DNA from: [Enterobacter] lignolyticus SCF1
GTDB lineage: Bacteria; Pseudomonadota; Gammaproteobacteria; Enterobacterales; Enterobacteriaceae
NCBI RefSeq assembly: GCF_000164865.1
Contig: NC_014618.1
Location: 2,294,001-2,358,000 of the forward strand
Reading direction: 5' to 3'
Length of the DNA: 64,000 bases
Position numbers and translations under genes: made by a program. Numbering within the stretch: the stretch's first letter is position 1; every line of letters begins with the position of its first letter. The notes beneath the pieces were generated by a model. It ran no database searches, was not told the DNA's origin, and saw only the letters and a program-made list of their open reading frames with translations. Positions 59,286 through 64,000 of the stretch are shown piece after piece.

Positions 59286-60794
59286 ATGCATAATCCCTCA
59301 ACACCGCTTGTCACCACCCGGCAGGGCAGCCTGCTGGGCGTGACGCAGGCGCACAACCATGTCTGGCGCGGCATTCCCTATGCTTCGCCGCCCACCGGCC
59401 CGCTGCGCTGGCGTTCGCCCCAGCCGCTCTCTCCCTGGCAGGGGATCCGCATGGCCGATACCTTTTCTCCCGCCAGCTGGCAAAACATCGATTACTGCAT
59501 TGAGCTGGGCGGCGGTGATCCGGGCGCCTTTTCCGAAGACTGTCTGTATCTCAACGTCTGGTCGCCCACCAGCCGTTCTCAGCCGCTGCCGGTTATGGTC
59601 TGGCTGCACGGCGGCGGATATACCATCGGCGCGGCAAGTCTGCCGCCGTACGACGGCAGCGCGCTGGCGTCGCGGGAGGTGGTGGTGGTGACCGTCAACT
59701 ACCGGTTGGGGCATCTGGGCTTTTTTGCCCATCCGGCGCTGGCGGGCGAAGAGGGCGAACGGGTGTGCAACTTCGCGCTGCTGGACCAGATCGCCGCGCT
59801 GCAGTGGGTGCAGGAGAATATTCACGCCTTCGGCGGCGATGCGGGCAATGTGACGCTGTTTGGCGAGTCGGCCGGGGCGCGCAGCGTGCTGTCGCTGATG
59901 GCCTCGCCGAAGGCGGGCGGCCTGTTTCATAAGGCCATTATTCAAAGCGGCTATACCCTGCCGGATACGCCGTTACCGGAGGCTGAACGCAAAAGCGAGC
60001 GTCTGGCCGCGCACTTCGGATTAGAGAATGCAACTGCGGAGCAGCTGCGGGCGATTCCGGCGCAGGCATTCTGGCCGCTGGAGGGCGAGCTCAAGCAGGG
60101 GCCGGTGCCCGTCTCCGGCGATGCGGTGCTGCCCCAGCCGATGCTGGAGACGTTCTTCGCCGCCCGCCAGCATCCGCTGCCGGTAATGATTGGCTCCAAC
60201 AGCGATGAGGCCAGCGTTATGGCGGTGTTTGGCGTTGACCTCGCCGGGCAAATCCGCAAGCTGCGCCGCGAGCGGCGGCTGGGGCTTGGGCTTATCCGTC
60301 TGCTGTATCCTGGCGTCAAAGGCGATGAGGAGCTGGGCCGCCAGGTGTGCCGCGATATGGCGTTCACCACGCTGGGCTATGTGGTGATGCAGGCCCAGCA
60401 GCGGGTAGGGCAGCCGTGCTGGCGGTACTGGTTTGATTATGTCGCGCAGGCGGAGCATCAGACCTATCAGAATGGCGCCTGGCACGGCAACGAGGTGCCC
60501 TATGTGTTCGGCACGCTGATGCTGTCGGAACCTGCGCGGCAGTATGCCAACCAGAACGATCTGGCGTTTTCCGCCCACGTCACGGACTACTGGGTGAGCT
60601 TTGCCCGCGATGCCAGCGCGAACAGCGATGTGCTGCACGGGCCGGTTCGTTGGCCCGCCAGCCGCCGCGGGCGCGATCGCCTGCTGCGTATCGGACTGAA
60701 TAAACATGCAGGATTTCGCGTGGAAAACCGGTTTATGCGCGCCCGGCTGGCGCTGTTCCGCCGGGTGATGCGCCACCACGTTACGCTGGATTAA
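59286..60794 (+). CDS. Type B carboxylesterase
   Basis: This 502-residue alpha/beta hydrolase of the carboxylesterase/cholinesterase (PnbA) family should cleave carboxyl esters in the cytoplasm. The oxyanion hole HGGG is at 108-111 and the nucleophile Ser195 in GESAGA. The acid is probably Glu in SNSDEAS near 306 and the base His in WHGNEVPYVFG near 398. EDCLYLNVW near 84-92 is the second family signature. The ATG at 59286 has AAAGGA 8 bases upstream. It follows ydcJ by 42 bases and may share its transcript. Its end overlaps the convergent LysR gene by 14 bases. Natural substrate unknown. Confidence 0.9.
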   Translation: MHNPSTPLVTTRQGSLLGVTQAHNHVWRGIPYASPPTGPLRWRSPQPLSPWQGIRMADTFSPASWQNIDYCIELGGGDPGAFSEDCLYLNVWSPTSRSQPLPVMVWLHGGGYTIGAASLPPYDGSALASREVVVVTVNYRLGHLGFFAHPALAGEEGERVCNFALLDQIAALQWVQENIHAFGGDAGNVTLFGESAGARSVLSLMASPKAGGLFHKAIIQSGYTLPDTPLPEAERKSERLAAHFGLENATAEQLRAIPAQAFWPLEGELKQGPVPVSGDAVLPQPMLETFFAARQHPLPVMIGSNSDEASVMAVFGVDLAGQIRKLRRERRLGLGLIRLLYPGVKGDEELGRQVCRDMAFTTLGYVVMQAQQRVGQPCWRYWFDYVAQAEHQTYQNGAWHGNEVPYVFGTLMLSEPARQYANQNDLAFSAHVTDYWVSFARDASANSDVLHGPVRWPASRRGRDRLLRIGLNKHAGFRVENRFMRARLALFRRVMRHHVTLD

Positions 60795-61629
60795 GCAGGC
60801 CGTCGCGAAATTGCGCCAGCCCGCCCGCTTTGGCCGCGGTATCGCGAACCACCAGCCGGTAGCTGGCGCCCGTTTTGACGCTCAGCGCATAAGGACGGGC
60901 GAGGCGGCCGCTGTTCAGATCCTCATCGACCAGGGTCTCATCGGCTATCGCCACGCCAAAGCCCTGGATGGCGGCGGTGATGGCCAGATCCATGGTGTCG
61001 AAGTGCTGGTTTTTTAACATCACCGCCGGCAGCGGCTCCGGCAGCTGCGCCAGCCACAGCGTCCAGTCGGTTTTATCGCGGGTCGGGTGCAGGAAGGTCA
61101 TGCCGCGAAACCGCGCGTCACCCGCCAGCGACGGGCTTAACACCGGCGTCAGCGCCTCCTCAAACAGCAGCTCCCCGGCGTTCATGTGCGTACCGAAAAT
61201 GATGGCGGCGTCGTAGGGTTCCGTTTTGAAATTCACCGTGTGATCGGTCGTGGTGGTAAGGGCTATCTGTAGATCGGGGTAACGCCGTTCAATGGCCACC
61301 AGCCGCGGCACCAGCCAGCGCATGGCGCAGGTCGGCGCTTTTAGTCGCACCACCGTCTGCTGCTGGCGCGCTTTATCCGCAACGTTCAGCAGATGGCCGA
61401 ACGCGCTCAGCAGCTCAGGGTACAGGGCGCTGCCCTGCGGCGACAGCCGCAGCCCGCGTGCCAGGCGCTCAAACAGCGGAAAACCAAACCAGGCTTCCAG
61501 CGTCGCAATCTTACGGCTGACGGCGCCCTGGGTCAGGCACAGCTCGCGGGCGGCGTGCGTCAGGTTCAGGTGACGGGCGGTGACGAGAAAGGTTTCCACC
61601 GCGCTCAGCGGCAATGTGCTACGCGACAT
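60781..61629 (-). CDS. LysR-family regulator (GcvA-like)
   Basis: This is a 282-residue LysR-type regulator. The helix-turn-helix is at about residues 18-42 (LNLTHAARELCLTQGAVSRK), and the effector-binding domain at 90-280 resembles that of GcvA/AmpR-type members (LKAPTCAMRWLVPRL). It is convergent with the esterase gene, overlapping it by 14 bases, and divergent from the small membrane protein and aminotransferase genes. These are its likely targets by position. I do not recognise an E. coli orthologue. Confidence 0.88.
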   Translation of the reverse strand: MSRSTLPLSAVETFLVTARHLNLTHAARELCLTQGAVSRKIATLEAWFGFPLFERLARGLRLSPQGSALYPELLSAFGHLLNVADKARQQQTVVRLKAPTCAMRWLVPRLVAIERRYPDLQIALTTTTDHTVNFKTEPYDAAIIFGTHMNAGELLFEEALTPVLSPSLAGDARFRGMTFLHPTRDKTDWTLWLAQLPEPLPAVMLKNQHFDTMDLAITAAIQGFGVAIADETLVDEDLNSGRLARPYALSVKTGASYRLVVRDTAAKAGGLAQFRDGLLNPA

Positions 61630-61798
61630 CGTGGCTCCAGCTATGCAGTTCGCTCATGGCTATTATGAGATGACAGTTTCGTTACCTGAAAGTAAACGAG
61701 ACAGCGCGCCGCTGTAAACAACTGAAACAGAGTTACACACCGGCATTACATCCTGCGTGATACTGTACGCCATTCTGAAGGCTACTCAGGACGACGCC

Positions 61799-62056
61799 GT
61801 GCGCATCAGCATCATTTTACTTTCATCGGCAATCCAGCTCCTGTGCTGGTACGCATTGCTGACGGTGGTCTTCGTCAACAGCATCCCTCATCCCTTCTGG
61901 CTGGCGGTGGTTGGCGTTTTCGAGCGCAGTTCGTTTGAGTTTATCGCCGATTTTCTTACCCGCCTGCCGTCGCTGCTTATGCTGGCGCTCTCCGCCTGGC
62001 TGGTGCATCTGGATTTCTATCTCTACCGCAAAGCGCTGGTGAAGCTCGATCCGTAG
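61799..62056 (+). CDS. Small membrane protein of unknown function
   Basis: The frame encodes about 85 residues with two predicted membrane helices (near residues 3-25 and 50-70) and a charged C-terminus (YRKALVKLDP). GTG at 61799 is preferred, with AGGA 8 bases upstream; a GTG at 61757 in the same frame would give 99 residues. It resembles no family I can name. It lies between the divergent LysR gene and the aminotransferase gene. Its hydrophobic pattern and start signal suggest a real gene, but this is not certain. Confidence 0.6.
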   Translation: MRISIILLSSAIQLLCWYALLTVVFVNSIPHPFWLAVVGVFERSSFEFIADFLTRLPSLLMLALSAWLVHLDFYLYRKALVKLDP

Positions 62057-62171
62057 CCGTACCCGCCTGAGCCATGATTTTTTCTCATGGCTATTATGAC
62101 AACAATTCGATTGTCGGCTCTCGTAGCATTGGTTTGAATACTTATGCATATTTCTTGAGAAGGACCTGGCA

Positions 62172-63341
62172 ATGACTCTGCGTTCCGTGGTGAAAACCCG
62201 CTCCAAACTGCCCGATGTGGGCACCACTATTTTTACCGTGATTGGGCAACTTTCCGCTCAGCATAACGCCATCAACCTTTCTCAGGGCGCGCCGAATTTT
62301 GCCTGCGATCCTAAGCTGGTCGCGGGCGTGACGCGGGCGATGAGCGAAGGGCATAACCAGTACGCACCGATGACCGGGCTGCGCGCCCTGAAAGCGCGCA
62401 TCGCGCAGAAGATTGCCGATCTCTACGGCGCCCGCTATGACGAGGAGAGCGAAGTTCTGGTCACCGCCAGCGCCAGCGAAGGGATCTACTCGGCCATCAG
62501 CGGACTGGTGCATCCTGGCGATGAGGTTATCTATTTTGAGCCGTCGTTCGACAGCTATGCGCCGATCGTCCGGCTGCAGGGCGCCACGCCGGTCGCCATT
62601 AAGCTGACGGTACCGGAATTTACGGTGAACTGGGATGAAGTGCGCGCCGCCATCACGCCGCGTACCCGGATGATCATCGTGAACACGCCGCACAACCCGA
62701 GCGGTAAGGTGTTCAGCGCTGAGGATTTACAGCAGCTGGCGCAGATAACCCGCAATACCGATATCGTTATTCTGTCTGACGAAGTGTACGAGCATGTGGT
62801 TTTCGACGGGCAGCCGCACCACGGCATGGCGACGCACCCGCAGCTTGCCGAGCGCAGCGTAATCATCTCGTCCTTCGGTAAAACGTACCATGTGACCGGC
62901 TGGCGCGTAGGCTACTGCGTCGCGCCCGCCGCGCTGATGGATGAAATCTGTAAGGTCCATCAGTTTTTAATGTTTTCTGCCGATACGCCGATGCAGCACG
63001 CGTTCGTCGAGCACATGAACGATCCCCAGACCTGGCTTGCGCTTCCCGCGTTTTACCAGCGCAAGCGCGACCTGCTGCAGACGCTGCTCGCTGAATCGCC
63101 GTTTCGTCTGCTGCCGAGCCAGGGCTCCTTTTTCCTGCTGGCCGATTATCGCCACTTCAGCGAGGAGAGCGACAGCGAGATGGTGAAACGGCTGATTGTG
63201 GATCACGGCGTCGCCACGATCCCATTGTCGGCGTTTTATACCGATGGTACTGATAACAAACTTATTCGCCTGTCTTTTGCCAAAGATGAAGCGACGTTAC
63301 GGGCGGGCGCTGAAGCCCTGTGCCGGGTTAAACCACGTTAA
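62172..63341 (+). CDS. PLP-dependent aminotransferase (YbdL-like methionine aminotransferase)
   Basis: This is a 389-residue class I/II fold-type I aminotransferase. It resembles E. coli YbdL (386 aa), a methionine-preferring 2-oxo acid aminotransferase, along its length. Shared motifs are SKLPDVGTTIF, INLSQGAPNF, NQYAPMTG, NTPHNPSGKVF, and the PLP lysine in SSFGKTYHVTGWRVGYC near residue 240. It is probably a paralogue and not ybdL itself. A GAAGGA-type sequence precedes the start. It is followed 12 bases after its stop by a periplasmic amino-acid-binding protein gene, so amino-acid uptake and transamination are likely coupled. Confidence 0.88.
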   Translation: MTLRSVVKTRSKLPDVGTTIFTVIGQLSAQHNAINLSQGAPNFACDPKLVAGVTRAMSEGHNQYAPMTGLRALKARIAQKIADLYGARYDEESEVLVTASASEGIYSAISGLVHPGDEVIYFEPSFDSYAPIVRLQGATPVAIKLTVPEFTVNWDEVRAAITPRTRMIIVNTPHNPSGKVFSAEDLQQLAQITRNTDIVILSDEVYEHVVFDGQPHHGMATHPQLAERSVIISSFGKTYHVTGWRVGYCVAPAALMDEICKVHQFLMFSADTPMQHAFVEHMNDPQTWLALPAFYQRKRDLLQTLLAESPFRLLPSQGSFFLLADYRHFSEESDSEMVKRLIVDHGVATIPLSAFYTDGTDNKLIRLSFAKDEATLRAGAEALCRVKPR

Positions 63342-63353
63342 GGAATGTAAGCC

Positions 63354-64000
63354 ATGAAACTAAAAGCATTAATTCTGGGCATGGGCCTGCTGTGTTCGCT
63401 GTCATCCTTTGCGGCCGGCGAGCTGCGCTTTGGCGTGGAGGCGGAGTATCCGCCGTTTGAAAGCCGTAACGCCGCCGGGGAGCTGCAGGGGTTTGATATT
63501 GATTTAGGCAACGCCATTTGCCAGGCCGCGCAGCTCAAATGCAGCTGGGTGGAAACCTCATTTGATGCGCTGATCCCGGGGCTGGTGGCGAAAAAATTCG
63601 ATGCGATTAACTCGGCGATGAACATCACCGAGCAGCGCCGTAAGAGCATTGACTTCACCCAGCCGATTTACCGCATTCCGTCGCAGCTGGTGGGGAAATC
63701 CGGCAGCGGGATGGAAGCCACCCCGGAAGGGCTGAAAGGCAAGACGATAGGCGTACTGCAGGGCTCTATCCAGGAAACGTTCGCCAAAGAGCACTGGGAA
63801 AAGCAGGGCGTCACCGTGGTTTCGTATAAAGATCAGAACCTGGCGTGGGCCGACCTGCTCAACGGGCGCATTGACGCCTCGCTGGTGATGTCCGCCGCGG
63901 GCCAGGCCGGGTTCCTCAGCAAGCCGCAGGGCAAAGGGTTTGGCTTTATCGGCAAACCGGTGGCGGATGATACCATTCTCGGCAGCGGCATCGGCTTTGG
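63354..64000 (+). CDS. ABC transporter amino-acid-binding protein (family 3), truncated by the window edge
   Basis: The visible 215 residues start with a signal peptide (MKLKALILGMGLLCSLSSFA, cleaved after AA). The rest is a polar-amino-acid-type periplasmic binding protein, with the family 3 signature GFDIDLGNAIC near residue 48. It resembles ArgT/HisJ/ArtJ-type lysine/arginine/ornithine- or histidine-binding proteins. The frame is still open at base 64000, so the C-terminus lies outside. Permease and ATPase genes would be expected next. AGGAATG lies upstream of the start. Confidence 0.88.
   Translation, partial: MKLKALILGMGLLCSLSSFAAGELRFGVEAEYPPFESRNAAGELQGFDIDLGNAICQAAQLKCSWVETSFDALIPGLVAKKFDAINSAMNITEQRRKSIDFTQPIYRIPSQLVGKSGSGMEATPEGLKGKTIGVLQGSIQETFAKEHWEKQGVTVVSYKDQNLAWADLLNGRIDASLVMSAAGQAGFLSKPQGKGFGFIGKPVADDTILGSGIGF

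Noticed and set aside
57882..59291. 469-codon minus-strand frame opposite ydcJ
   Set aside because: It lies wholly antisense to a conserved gene and has a His/Arg/Gln-rich shadow translation.
1..64000. Search for CRISPR arrays, tRNA or rRNA genes, insertion sequences and prophage genes
   Set aside because: No regularly spaced repeats, cloverleaf-like genes, transposases, integrases or phage proteins were recognised by reading; a formal tRNA or CRISPR scan could not be run.

Overview
The window is a stretch of chromosome from a GC-rich enteric bacterium (order Enterobacterales, family Enterobacteriaceae). Most proteins match Escherichia coli K-12 proteins over their full length, and the gene order is that of the E. 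coli 36-37 min region read in reverse. It is not E. coli. Genes that K-12 carries inside this order are absent (lhr, sodC, uidRABC, hdhA), and others are present in their place. A Klebsiella/Enterobacter-like genus fits, but the sequence alone does not settle the genus.

Layout. 0-0.9 kb: a LacA-type sugar acetyltransferase. 0.9-20 kb: conserved backbone (mdtK, ribC, cfa, punC/punR, purR, ynhF, ydhP, sodB, mepH, grxD, rnt, gloA-nemA-nemR, ydhL, ydhF, ydhKJI, slyA). 20-23.4 kb: an extra block between slyA and slyB, made of a XanQ-like purine permease and an AT-rich membrane GGEEF diguanylate cyclase. 23.5-50.4 kb: backbone again (slyB, anmK-mliC-pdxH-tyrS-pdxY, gstA, dtpA, rsxABCDGE-nth, ydgK, cnu, blr, ydgJ, add, malY-malX/malI, ydgA, manA, fumA). 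At 50.4 kb synteny with E. coli breaks: fumC is not next to fumA, and the order jumps to the E. coli 32 min genes gapC, cybB, ydcI and ydcJ. A complete arsRDABC arsenic-resistance operon sits between gapC and cybB. 59-64 kb: a carboxylesterase, a LysR regulator, a small membrane protein, a YbdL-type aminotransferase and a truncated periplasmic amino-acid-binding protein.

Functional themes. Electrophile and oxidative stress defence: nemR-nemA-gloA, sodB, grxD, gstA, and the SoxR-reducing Rsx complex with nth. Vitamin B6 and tRNA charging: pdxH, tyrS, pdxY. Purine handling: punC/punR, purR, add and the XanQ-like carrier. Envelope: cfa, mepH, slyB, mliC, ydgA and blr. Arsenic detoxification: arsRDABC.

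Regulatory sites that can be read directly include two identical MalI operators with a CRP-like site between them, a NemR operator, two PurR boxes at purR, an ArsR-type operator, a SlyA box at slyA, and an identical SlyA box just upstream of the distal cfa promoter. I saw no rRNA, tRNA, CRISPR array, transposase or phage gene. Nothing qualifies clearly as a new multi-gene system. The best leads are the slyA-slyB insertion, the SlyA box at cfa, the ars insertion, the ydcJ-side catabolic cluster and a few candidate small ORFs. Comparisons with E. coli are from memory of its gene order and proteins, not from a database search.
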